This document shows positions 1 through 6,935 of a stretch of DNA of 64,000 bases, piece after piece. The position numbers were made by a program, and so were the translations under genes. The DNA is from Lentzea californiensis (GTDB lineage Bacteria > Actinomycetota > Actinomycetes > Mycobacteriales > Pseudonocardiaceae): NCBI RefSeq assembly GCF_024648825.1, contig NZ_JANBBE010000001.1, positions 1,364,001 to 1,428,000 on the forward strand, written 5' to 3'. How positions within the stretch are numbered: position 1 is the first letter of the stretch; every line of letters starts with the position of its first letter. The notes below the pieces were generated by a model, which was not told the origin of the DNA, did not search any database, and worked only from the letters and a program-made list of their open reading frames with translations.

Positions 1-1
1 C

Positions 2-640
2 GGCATCGCGGACGCGGAGTTCATCGTGCGGGAGGTCAGGAAGCGCAACATCGACGTCCTGGCGTTGCAGGAGCTGACGCCGCAGATGGTGGGCGACCTC
101 GACCGCGCGGGTCTGCGCCAGGTGCTGCCCAACCGGGTCTTCCTCGACGAACCGGGCGGGTCGGGCAGCGGCCTCGCCTCCCGGTTCCCGCTCTCACGGC
201 GGAACCTGACGCCGCCGAGCACGTTGCAGCAGGCAGGGGCGCTCGTCGACCTGCCGGGCAAGGACATCGAGGTCGTCTCGGTGCACCCGTTGCCGCCGGT
301 CGTCACCGCGGGACCCGAGGCGTGGCAGCGTGAGCTCGCCGGACTGCCCGCGCCCGACTCGACCGGCGCGATCAGGGTGCTCGCCGGCGACTTCAACGCC
401 ACGCTCGACCACGTCGGCCTCACGCGGCTGCTGAACAAGGGCTACGTGGACGCGGCCGACCAGGTCGGCAAGGGGCTGATCCACACCTGGCCGAGCGCCA
501 GCGGGTTCTGGCCGCCGCCGGTCACCATCGACCACGTGCTGGTGGACTCGAAGCTCCTGGTGGACACGGTCGACGTGTTCGACGTGCCCGGCAGCGACCA
601 CCGGGCCGTCGTCACGCAGTTCGTCGTGCCAAGGCTGTGA
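2..640 (+). CDS. Endonuclease/exonuclease/phosphatase family protein, C-terminal part
   Basis: The reading frame is open at the left edge of the window, so the N-terminus is missing. The visible part carries the late motifs of the DNase I/exonuclease III/phosphatase fold: GDFNATLDH near the middle, TIDHVLVDS, and GSDHRAVV close to the end, which hold the metal-binding Asp/Asn and catalytic His residues. The early motif QELTPQ, with the metal-ligand Glu, is also present. The substrate cannot be named; actinobacterial relatives are often membrane-anchored or secreted phosphodiesterases, and the missing part would normally hold the transmembrane segments. The 3' end overlaps the convergent sirtuin gene by 29 bp. 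Confidence 0.85.
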   Translation, partial: GIADAEFIVREVRKRNIDVLALQELTPQMVGDLDRAGLRQVLPNRVFLDEPGGSGSGLASRFPLSRRNLTPPSTLQQAGALVDLPGKDIEVVSVHPLPPVVTAGPEAWQRELAGLPAPDSTGAIRVLAGDFNATLDHVGLTRLLNKGYVDAADQVGKGLIHTWPSASGFWPPPVTIDHVLVDSKLLVDTVDVFDVPGSDHRAVVTQFVVPRL

Positions 641-1409
641 GTGCTTCCAGCGCTCCGACCGGCAGCGACACCCCGCGGCCGTGCCGGACCTCCGGCTCGC
701 GGACGTTGATCCGGATCAGCGCGCCGTTGGCAGCGCTGGCCAGCTCGGCCTGACGCCGCACGGTCGGCACGGCTGTGCCGGCACCGATCTCGACCACGAC
801 GAGCCTGCGCTGGTTCCTGCGCCACGCCGTCAGCTCGTCGAGCTGACGCTGGCTGCGGTGCGGCACCCAGCCCCAGTCGCCGAACATCAGGATGTTGGGC
901 CGCGCCAGCCCGCCGCACGACGGGCACGACGGCAGTTCGCCGGTCGCCCGCATCGTCACCGGGTCGACCGCGACGTCGAACGAGCACTCCCAGATCTCGT
1001 CCGTGCACGGCTCCACGCACTGGGCGTGGTGGATCGACCCGTGGACCTCGGCGACGTCCGCGAAGCCCGCCTTCTGGAACTGCCCGTCCACATTGGACGT
1101 GAAAACGCGCGCACCCCACGACCGCAGCACGGTGAAACCCTCGTGCGGCACGGTCGCGCGGTACAGGCCGAGCCGATGGCCGTAGAAACCCCACGCCAGC
1201 GCGGGATCGTCGGCGAAGTGCACCGGGTCGGCGATCTCCTCGAACTTCAGCCCGAGCCGCTCGTAGGGCGGGTACGCCCGCCAGAAGCCCTCGGTGCCGC
1301 GGAAGTCGGGAAGACCCGAGTCGACCCCCATGCCGGCACCGGCGCAGACGAGCACGGCGTCCGCGCCGGCGATCAGCTCGGCGGCTCTGTCGTAGGCCTC
1401 CTCGATCAC
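612..1409 (-). CDS. Sir2-family protein (divergent sirtuin, NAD-dependent deacylase-like)
   Basis: About 265 residues. It shows the sirtuin NAD-binding motif in the variant form GAGMGVDSGLPDFRG, a TSNVDGQF segment where classical sirtuins have TQNID, the catalytic-type His in EVHGSIH, and four Cys in the pattern CVEPC then CPSC that would bind structural zinc. The Met in place of Ser in the first motif and the altered TQNID box mark a divergent bacterial subgroup, so deacylase activity is inferred rather than certain. The GTG start at 1409 is chosen because it forms a GTGA overlap with the stop of the upstream monooxygenase-like gene, indicating translational coupling. A longer frame upstream exists but would run through that gene. 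Confidence 0.85.
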   Translation of the reverse strand: MIEEAYDRAAELIAGADAVLVCAGAGMGVDSGLPDFRGTEGFWRAYPPYERLGLKFEEIADPVHFADDPALAWGFYGHRLGLYRATVPHEGFTVLRSWGARVFTSNVDGQFQKAGFADVAEVHGSIHHAQCVEPCTDEIWECSFDVAVDPVTMRATGELPSCPSCGGLARPNILMFGDWGWVPHRSQRQLDELTAWRRNQRRLVVVEIGAGTAVPTVRRQAELASAANGALIRINVREPEVRHGRGVSLPVGALEALTALARRTA

Positions 1410-1717
1410 TGCTTGGGCTTGCTCCCCAGCACGACCTCGAACTCCAGCAGGTCGGCACCGGTCGACACGGGCCGTGCGCGCTCGCCCGAGTGAGCGGCCG
1501 CACCGGCCTCGCCGTCGCGCCACGCGGTGAAGGCCTCGTCGGTCTCCCAGTGCGTGACGACGAAGTAGCGGTCCTCGCCCGCGACGGGGCGCAGGAGCTC
1601 GAAGCCGAGGAAGCCGGGCTGGTTGTCGACCGCGCCCAGGCGGGCGGCGAACCGCTTCTCCAGCTCGGGGCCGCTGCCCTCGGGGACCTTGATCGCGTTG
1701 ATCTTCACGACTGCCAT
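1406..1717 (-). CDS. Antibiotic biosynthesis monooxygenase (ABM) domain protein
   Basis: A 103-residue single-domain protein of the dimeric ferredoxin-like ABM fold. It begins MAVVKINAIKVPEG and has the family signature FLGFELLRPV...YFVVTHWETDEAFTAW. Close relatives include heme-degrading monooxygenases of the IsdG/HmoB type and the Mycobacterium MhuD group. The sequence fits a heme-degrading type, but substrate is not shown by the sequence alone. An upstream GTG/ATG would add about eight residues; the ATG at 1717 gives the normal family N-terminus. It is the first gene of a two-gene unit with the sirtuin and follows the M1 peptidase on the same strand by 10 bp, so the three may be cotranscribed. 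Confidence 0.8.
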   Translation of the reverse strand: MAVVKINAIKVPEGSGPELEKRFAARLGAVDNQPGFLGFELLRPVAGEDRYFVVTHWETDEAFTAWRDGEAGAAAHSGERARPVSTGADLLEFEVVLGSKPKQ

Positions 1718-1727
1718 GACGACCACC

Positions 1728-3182
1728 CTAGCGGCGCACACCGGCAGGCAGCAGGTACTGATCTTCCGGAATGCCCGACTTGCGGAACCACGCCGCGAAG
1801 AACCCGTCCAGCTGCTGCCCGGACGCGGCCTTGAAGTGCTCCTCGAACTCCGGCCACGAGGCGTTGCCGTCGCGGTGCTTCACCAGCCACGACTGCAGCG
1901 CCTTGAAGAACACGTCGTCACCGACCTGCTTGCGCAGCGCGTGCATGCCCAGCAGGCCCTTGTCGTAGACGCCACGGAACTCGTTGCCCTTGCCCATGTC
2001 GTAGAGCTTCGGCGCCCAGAACGCCGCCCGGTCGCGCCGCTGTTCGACCTGGGCGCGATAGCGCTGGTCGAGGTCCGTGCCCTCCTTCTCCAGCCACAGC
2101 CACTGCGCGTAGGACGCGAGGCACTCGTTCAGGCAGATGTCCGCCCAGTTCTCGATCGACACCGAGTCGCCGAACCACTGGTGGGCGTTCTCGTGCACGA
2201 CCGTCTCCAGGTCGGCCCAGGCGGCGTAGATGGGACGGGTCTGGGTCTCCAGCGAGAACCCGATCTGGTCCGCGACCCAGATGCTGCCCGCCGCGCGCTG
2301 CGGGTACGGGCCGAACTTCGTCGCCAGGTACGCGAGGACCTCCGGCCCCTGCGACTGGATCGGCTTCTTGGAGGCGGACGTGCCGGGCGCGTAGGCGTCG
2401 ACGACCGGCGTGCCGTCGGGCAGCTTCGAGCGCACGACCTCGAACTTGTCGATCGCCACGGTGGCCAGGTACGTCGCCAGCGGCGTCTCCTCCGACCAGG
2501 TGAACGTCGTCCAGCCGCCGTCGCGGGTCGCGGGGCCCTCGAGGCCGTTCGAGATCACCGTCCAGCCGTCCGGCACGCGGGCCGCGACCTTCAGCGCCGC
2601 CTTGTCGCGCGGGGTGTCGTTGGCCGGGAACCACGTCGTCGCGGAGTGCGGCTGACCTGCGGCGAACGCTCCGCCCGTGGACGAGATCTGCCAGCCGCTG
2701 CGGCCCAGCGAGGCGTCGTTGATCGTCGTGGGCTCGCCGCCGTAGGTGACGACGGTGGTGAACGGCTTGCTCTTCGCGAGCGGCGCGGCCGGCGTGATCA
2801 CCAGCTCGTGGTCGCCCTCCTGCACGAACTTCGAGGGCTGCCCGCCGACCTTCACCTCGCTGACCTTCAAGCCCTCGAGGTCGAGGTTGAAGCGCGAGAG
2901 GTCCTGGGACGCGGTCGCGGTGACGGTCGCGACGCCGTCGAGCCTCTTCGACCCCGGGTCGTAGGTGATCGCGAGGTCGTAGAGCGTGACGTCGTAGCCG
3001 CTGTTGCCGTCCGTCGGGTAGTACGCGTCGCCCGCGCCCGCCCCTGCCTCCACCGCGGCCTGCGGTGACGTCTCCTGGCGCGCCTGCTGCGCGGGGTCGC
3101 CGCCCGGCGTTCTGAACACCACGAGCAGACCTGCGACGAGCACGATCAACACCAGGGCGATCAGGTACGGGCGGGCCTTCAT
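1728..3182 (-). CDS. M1 family zinc metallopeptidase, membrane-anchored or secreted
   Basis: A 484-residue protein with an N-terminal hydrophobic segment (about residues 6-23) serving as signal anchor or signal peptide, then a beta-rich domain and a gluzincin catalytic domain. The zinc site is HENAH followed 18 residues later by the third ligand in LNE, the classic M1 spacing. The GFSLETQ segment takes the place of the exopeptidase motif. At 484 residues it lacks the long C-terminal domain of PepN, as is usual for the short secreted M1 peptidases of actinobacteria. It likely trims peptides outside the membrane. The start at 3182 is only 15 bp from the divergent hydrolase start at 3198, so the two promoters must overlap the opposite coding regions or be very compact. 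Confidence 0.9.
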   Translation of the reverse strand: MKARPYLIALVLIVLVAGLLVVFRTPGGDPAQQARQETSPQAAVEAGAGAGDAYYPTDGNSGYDVTLYDLAITYDPGSKRLDGVATVTATASQDLSRFNLDLEGLKVSEVKVGGQPSKFVQEGDHELVITPAAPLAKSKPFTTVVTYGGEPTTINDASLGRSGWQISSTGGAFAAGQPHSATTWFPANDTPRDKAALKVAARVPDGWTVISNGLEGPATRDGGWTTFTWSEETPLATYLATVAIDKFEVVRSKLPDGTPVVDAYAPGTSASKKPIQSQGPEVLAYLATKFGPYPQRAAGSIWVADQIGFSLETQTRPIYAAWADLETVVHENAHQWFGDSVSIENWADICLNECLASYAQWLWLEKEGTDLDQRYRAQVEQRRDRAAFWAPKLYDMGKGNEFRGVYDKGLLGMHALRKQVGDDVFFKALQSWLVKHRDGNASWPEFEEHFKAASGQQLDGFFAAWFRKSGIPEDQYLLPAGVRR

Positions 3183-3197
3183 GCGTTAATCATCCCT

Positions 3198-3944
3198 GTG
3201 TCGGTGGTGGAGTTCGGCGGAACGGGTCAAGGCGTACTGCTGCTGCACGGTCTGATGAGCAGGGCCACCGCCTGGTGGCCGGTCGCGCAGTGGCTCAGGC
3301 CGTTCGGGCGCCTGGTCGGCTTCGACCAGCGCGGGCACGGCCGCAACCCGCGGCGGGGACCGTTCCGCACCGAGGACTTCGTCGCCGACGCCGCCGCGGT
3401 GATCGAGGAACTGGACCTCGGGCCCGCCGTGGTGATCGGGCACTCCATGGGCGGGCTGCACGCGTGGTGTCTCGCGGCATCCCGACCGGACCTGGTCAGC
3501 GCGATTGTGGTCGAGGACTTCGCCCCGGACAACAGGGGCAGGACGATCGACGAGTGGAAGTGGCTCTTCGACGCCTGGCCGGTGCCCTTCCAGTCGCTCG
3601 GGCACGTGACGTCGTACTTCGGCGCGCCGCTGTTCGCCGAGTACTTCGAGGAACGCGAGGACGGCTGGCACCTGATCGCAGAGATGGACGACCTGTACGA
3701 GATCGCCGGCCACTGGGGCACGCGGGCCTACTGGGACTTCATCGACGCCGTCGAGTGCCCGTCGCTGGTGATCGAGGCGGGCCGGGGCGGCCAGCTATCA
3801 GGGCAGATGGAGGAGGCGGCACGGCGATCCCGCGGCCGGTACCTCTACGTCGAGGAGGCCGGGCACGTCGTGCACGACAGCGCGCCGTGGATCTACCGGG
3901 GTGCTGTGGAGGCCTTCTTGAGCACGTCGACCTCGCCGGTCTGA
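3198..3944 (+). CDS. Alpha/beta hydrolase
   Basis: A 248-residue alpha/beta hydrolase. The oxyanion-hole motif LLHGLMS lies near residue 18, the nucleophile elbow is GHSMGG (Ser nucleophile), and the catalytic His lies near the C-terminus in EAGHVVHD. An acid residue is expected around VIEAGRG. It starts with GTG at 3198. No signal peptide is visible, so the protein is probably cytoplasmic. The substrate is unknown; family members include esterases, lactonases and haloalkane-dehalogenase-like enzymes. The 3' end overlaps the convergent 2'-5' RNA ligase-like gene by 52 bp. Confidence 0.85.
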   Translation: MSVVEFGGTGQGVLLLHGLMSRATAWWPVAQWLRPFGRLVGFDQRGHGRNPRRGPFRTEDFVADAAAVIEELDLGPAVVIGHSMGGLHAWCLAASRPDLVSAIVVEDFAPDNRGRTIDEWKWLFDAWPVPFQSLGHVTSYFGAPLFAEYFEEREDGWHLIAEMDDLYEIAGHWGTRAYWDFIDAVECPSLVIEAGRGGQLSGQMEEAARRSRGRYLYVEEAGHVVHDSAPWIYRGAVEAFLSTSTSPV

Positions 3945-4402
3945 GTGTCGACGATCGACACCTCGCGGACCTTCGCGCGGATCGGCTCGACCGGGAACAC
4001 CTTCGCGAACGCGGCCTTCGTCTGCTCGTCGTCGAGGCCCTGGACGAGGGTGCAGTGAGGGACCCAGTTGCCCGGCAGGTAGTAGGCGCTGGGGTTCTTG
4101 ACCTTGCTCGCGAGGACGTCGTGGATGGCGGAGTGGACCGCGAGCAACTCGTTGTCGACCACCGCGCCGAGCATCAGCACGTTGTCGGTGGTGGAGAACG
4201 TGCCGAGGGTGTGCAGCCACAGGTCCGGCATCCACAGCCGTTCGAGGTCCTCGCGCAGTTCCTTGCGGACCTTGGGACCGATGACGCTCGCGGCGGCGTA
4301 GGTCAGGTGGGGCGCGTGGGATTGTTCAACACCTAGATCGTTCAACAATCCGATGATTCTACGTTCGGCGTCGGGGTCGAAGAAGGCGACCAGAGCGTGC
4401 AT
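3893..4402 (-). CDS. 2'-5' RNA ligase / cyclic phosphodiesterase (2H) family protein
   Basis: A 169-residue protein with two H-x-T/S-type motifs, HLTY near residue 31 and HCTL near residue 115. These are the hallmark of the 2H phosphoesterase superfamily (LigT/ThpR, cyclic phosphodiesterases). The reaction is probably RNA 2',3'-cyclic phosphate or 2'-5' phosphodiester chemistry; the precise substrate is unknown. The ATG shares its A with the TGA of mutY (TGATG), so the two genes are coupled. Near the start, the codons for GLLNDLGVEQS contain two copies of a near-palindromic sequence that recurs in the 3' end of mutY (see repeat at 4319-4533). Confidence 0.8.
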   Translation of the reverse strand: MHALVAFFDPDAERRIIGLLNDLGVEQSHAPHLTYAAASVIGPKVRKELREDLERLWMPDLWLHTLGTFSTTDNVLMLGAVVDNELLAVHSAIHDVLASKVKNPSAYYLPGNWVPHCTLVQGLDDEQTKAAFAKVFPVEPIRAKVREVSIVDTQTGEVDVLKKASTAPR

Positions 4403-4533
4403 CAGCTTGTCCCCTTGTTGGATTGTTGAACGATCCCCTCACCTGACAGATGGACGAGGCCGTCGTGGGATTGTTGAACGATCCCTTCACCGGGCAGGTG
4501 GAAGAGGCCGTCGTGGGATTGTTCAACAAGTCC
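4319..4533. repeat. Five copies of a near-palindrome, GGATYGTTSAACRATCC
   Basis: The motif occurs at about 4319-4332 (partial), 4336-4351, 4420-4437, 4467-4485 and 4516-4533. It lies in both orientations, across the junction of mutY and the 2'-5' RNA ligase-like gene and inside both coding regions. The two copies at 4467 and 4516 belong to a longer tandem repeat of period 48 bp (GAGGCCGTCGTGGGATTGTT recurs at 4456 and 4504), which encodes a 16-residue repeat in MutY. The motif resembles operators of the GntR type, but its intragenic position suggests a spreading short palindromic element. Confidence 0.8.
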
Positions 4534-5349
4534 ATCGCTCAACAAGGACACCAGGCACTTCTCGCGCTGCGTCGCGTCGCTCCAGACGATGTCGAGCTGG
4601 ATCTTGGGCACCGGTCCCGGCGCGCCCCGCAACACGTCCAGCAGCCGGCCTCGCACCTGACGGTCGGTGCCGGCGAACTTCTGCACCTTCTTCTCCGGCC
4701 CCGCGTAGGCAGGCCGCCCTGCCAACTGCCACGCACACTCGGCGAACAACGGGCAGTCGGCGCACTTCTGGTTCTTCGCCGTGCAGATCAACGCGCCGAG
4801 TTCCATCAACGCCGCCGAGAACACCGCGGCGTCCTCCTGATCGTCGGGCAGGATCGCCTCGACGTCACGGAGATCGCGCTTGGTCGACGGCGGCCCGGCG
4901 TCACCGGCCCCATGCACTGCGCGCGCAACCACACGCCGGACGTTCGTGTCGACGACGGCGCACTTCTGCCCGTACGCGAACGTGGCCACCGCACGAGCCG
5001 TGTAGCTGCCGATGCCGGGCAGCGACTCGAGCGTCTCGATGTCCGACGGCACCACGTCGCCGTGGTCGCGGGCGATGGCGGTCGCGGCCTCGTGCAGCCG
5101 CATGGCGCGTCGCGGGTAGCCGAGCTTGCCCCACATCCGCAGGACCTCGCCCTGCGAGGAGGCCGCCATCGCGGAGGGCACGGGCCAGCGCGCCAGCCAT
5201 TCGTGCCAGATCGGTTCGACGCGGGAGACCGGCGTCTGCTGCAGCATGATCTCGCTGATCAGCACACCCCAGGCGGTGCAGTCGGGACGGCGCCACGGCA
5301 GGTCTCGGGCCGCGGTGTCCCACCAGCCCAGCAGCAACTCGTGATTCAT
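4402..5349 (-). CDS. mutY: A/G-specific adenine DNA glycosylase MutY
   Basis: A 315-residue base-excision repair glycosylase that removes adenine opposite 8-oxoguanine. Visible features are the catalytic Glu in ISEIMLQQT, the helix-hairpin-helix LPGIGSYTA followed by the catalytic Asp in VVDTNV, and the [4Fe-4S] loop with spacing C-x6-C-x2-C-x5-C (ICTAKNQKCADCPLFAEC). There is no C-terminal Nudix-like domain, as in many actinobacteria. Unusually, the last 45 or so residues contain a 16-residue tandem repeat (GIVQQSHDGLVHLSGE type). It starts at 5349, where MNHELLLGWW fits the family; an open frame further upstream has no family similarity. It is coupled to the downstream RNA ligase-like gene by TGATG. 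Confidence 0.95.
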   Translation of the reverse strand: MNHELLLGWWDTAARDLPWRRPDCTAWGVLISEIMLQQTPVSRVEPIWHEWLARWPVPSAMAASSQGEVLRMWGKLGYPRRAMRLHEAATAIARDHGDVVPSDIETLESLPGIGSYTARAVATFAYGQKCAVVDTNVRRVVARAVHGAGDAGPPSTKRDLRDVEAILPDDQEDAAVFSAALMELGALICTAKNQKCADCPLFAECAWQLAGRPAYAGPEKKVQKFAGTDRQVRGRLLDVLRGAPGPVPKIQLDIVWSDATQREKCLVSLLSDGLVEQSHDGLFHLPGEGIVQQSHDGLVHLSGEGIVQQSNKGTS

Positions 5350-5370
5350 CGCCTGCCATTGTCGCGCAAC

Positions 5371-5396
5371 GAAAAGGCCCCCCGAAGGGGGCCCTT
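5371..5396 (-). terminator. Rho-independent terminator of the carbonic anhydrase gene
   Basis: Read on the minus strand, a GC-rich stem (AGGGCCCCC / GGGGGGCCT) is closed by a TTCG loop and followed by TTTT. It lies about 40 bp beyond the stop codon of the carbonic anhydrase gene and just before mutY on the same strand. Confidence 0.75.
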
Positions 5397-5437
5397 CACA
5401 ACGAGCCTTCAGGCAACGAGCCTTCAGGCGGCGAACT

Positions 5438-5950
5438 TCAGGCGGCGGCGGTCTCGGCGGCGTCGACCTCGCGCAGCTCACCGGTGTGCACGTCGTAGAC
5501 GAACCCGCGGATCTTGTCGGTGTGCGGGATGAACGCGCTGTGGCGAAGGCGCGCCATCGACCCGCGCACGCTCTGCTCGACGACCTTGAACGCCTCGACG
5601 GCCCAGGTCGGGCGCAGACCGGTGTCGGCCTCCAGCTCGTCCTTGAAGTCGTCCTCGGTGACCATCTCCAGGCCGCAGTTCGTGTGGTGCACGAGCAGGA
5701 CCTCGCGCGTGCCGAGCTTGCGCTGGCTCAGTGCGAGCGATCGGATCGCGTCGTCGGTGACGACACCACCCGCGTTGCGCAGCACGTGCGCCTCACCCTG
5801 CTTCAAGCCGAAGATCTCGAACACCCGGATGCGCGAGTCCATGCAGGTCAGAATCGCCACCTGCAGGGACGGCTTCGCGGACGAACGGTCTCCGGGAACC
5901 ACGTTCCCGAGCTCGTAGTTCCGCTTGAGCAGTTCGTCGATCGCGGTCAT
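5438..5950 (-). CDS. Beta-class carbonic anhydrase
   Basis: About 170 residues. The zinc ligands of beta carbonic anhydrases are visible: Cys and Asp in TCMDSR, then His and Cys in VHHTNCG, with the catalytic Asp-Arg pair in CMDSR. It interconverts CO2 and bicarbonate in the cytoplasm, supplying bicarbonate for carboxylases. The ATG at 5950 (MTAIDELLKRN) is preferred over an in-frame ATG five codons upstream because it fits the family length and leaves a usual leader. A stem-loop terminator follows at 5396-5371. The short sequence ACGAGCCTTCAGGC occurs twice just after the stop codon (about 5400-5430). Confidence 0.92.
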   Translation of the reverse strand: MTAIDELLKRNYELGNVVPGDRSSAKPSLQVAILTCMDSRIRVFEIFGLKQGEAHVLRNAGGVVTDDAIRSLALSQRKLGTREVLLVHHTNCGLEMVTEDDFKDELEADTGLRPTWAVEAFKVVEQSVRGSMARLRHSAFIPHTDKIRGFVYDVHTGELREVDAAETAAA

Positions 5951-6104
5951 GTGACACACCTCCATGGCCTACCGGCGGACCCCGCGTCGATTGGAACCGG
6001 AGCTAGCGCACGTTCACAAGGGGTTTCCGCTCAATATCACGTTCACCGGATCGAGCGATGCTCGCCTCCCGCTGGATCAGACCTGGTCGAGTTACGTTCG
6101 GGCC

Positions 6105-6770
6105 GTGATCGAGCCCACAGGTCCGTTGTCGTCCACGGTGTACTGGCGCCGCCGTCTCGCCGCGATCGGGGCCGGGCTGGTCACACTCCTGCTCGTGATC
6201 TGGATCGTCGGGATGTTCGGCTCCGACGCCGAGACCGCGCAGCCCACGAACGCCGCCGCGTCGGCCTCGAACCCGCCGCCGAGCATGTCCGAGAGCCCCG
6301 CGGCCGCGTCGTCCTCGTCGACGACCCCGCCGCCCTCTCCGACGGAGACCACGCCGCCCCCGCCTCCCGGGCCGCCGCAGCCCTGCCCGGACGACGTGAT
6401 CGGGGTCGTGGCGAAGGCGAACAAGCCCATCTACACCGTCGGTGACCAGCCGGAACTGTCCATGGACGTGGTCAACACCGGACCGGCGCCGTGCATCAGG
6501 GACATCGGGCGCCAGCACCGCGAGCTCACGGTGCTGACGGCGGACGGCGCGACGGTGCTGTGGTCGAGCAACCACTGCCTCTCGGCGGTGGGCTCGGAGA
6601 CCCGCGTGATGCAGCCGAAGGAGACCTTCAACTACGGCACGAAGTGGGCGGGTTCCACCTCGAAGCCGGGGTGCGGGGCCCACACGCGCGTCGGGCCCGG
6701 CGACTACCTGCTGGTGGCGAAGCTGGCCGGGAAGGCCAGCTCACCCACCGTCTTCAGGCTCGAGCGCTAA
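6105..6770 (+). CDS. Membrane-anchored protein with Ser/Pro-rich linker and extracytoplasmic domain
   Basis: I do not recognise a named family. From the GTG at 6105 the protein has about 221 residues. It has one transmembrane segment after a short basic N-terminus (YWRRR then LAAIGAGLVTLLLVIW), a long Ser/Thr/Pro-rich linker, and a beta-rich C-terminal domain of about 120 residues. That domain has a Cys pair and a Gly/Asp-rich end (VGPGDYLLVAKLAGK), similar in style to intracellular-proteinase-inhibitor or DUF4232-like extracellular domains. The frame is open further upstream to 5964, but that leaves only 13 bp to the divergent carbonic anhydrase start, so the later GTG is preferred. The stop codon abuts a 21-bp inverted repeat. 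Confidence 0.65.
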   Translation: MIEPTGPLSSTVYWRRRLAAIGAGLVTLLLVIWIVGMFGSDAETAQPTNAAASASNPPPSMSESPAAASSSSTTPPPSPTETTPPPPPGPPQPCPDDVIGVVAKANKPIYTVGDQPELSMDVVNTGPAPCIRDIGRQHRELTVLTADGATVLWSSNHCLSAVGSETRVMQPKETFNYGTKWAGSTSKPGCGAHTRVGPGDYLLVAKLAGKASSPTVFRLER

Positions 6771-6934
6771 GTGCTGTGACCGTCGGCCTTCACCGCGTCT
6801 TCCGGCGCTCAGCAGGGCACCTCACGACACCGGCCCCGCGCCCCCGTACAACCAGTACGAGGACGCGGGGCCGGCGTCGCGATGCACCCGTCTGACCGTC
6901 GAAAGACGGGGCAAAGGCCGACGGTCACAGCACT
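6770..6934. repeat. 21-bp perfect inverted repeat with nested hairpins between convergent genes
   Basis: The arms at 6770-6790 and 6914-6934 are exact reverse complements (left arm begins AGTGCTGTGACCGTCGG). They lie directly between the stop codon of the membrane protein gene (6768-6770) and that of the LacI gene (6936-6938). Inside lie an 11-bp stem (CCGGCCCCGCG at 6830-6840 with 6864-6874, containing a smaller CGTAC/GTACG stem) and a 7-bp stem (CCCGTCT at 6887-6893 with 6904-6910). It could act as a bidirectional terminator or be a small palindromic element. Confidence 0.85.
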
Positions 6935-6935
6935 G

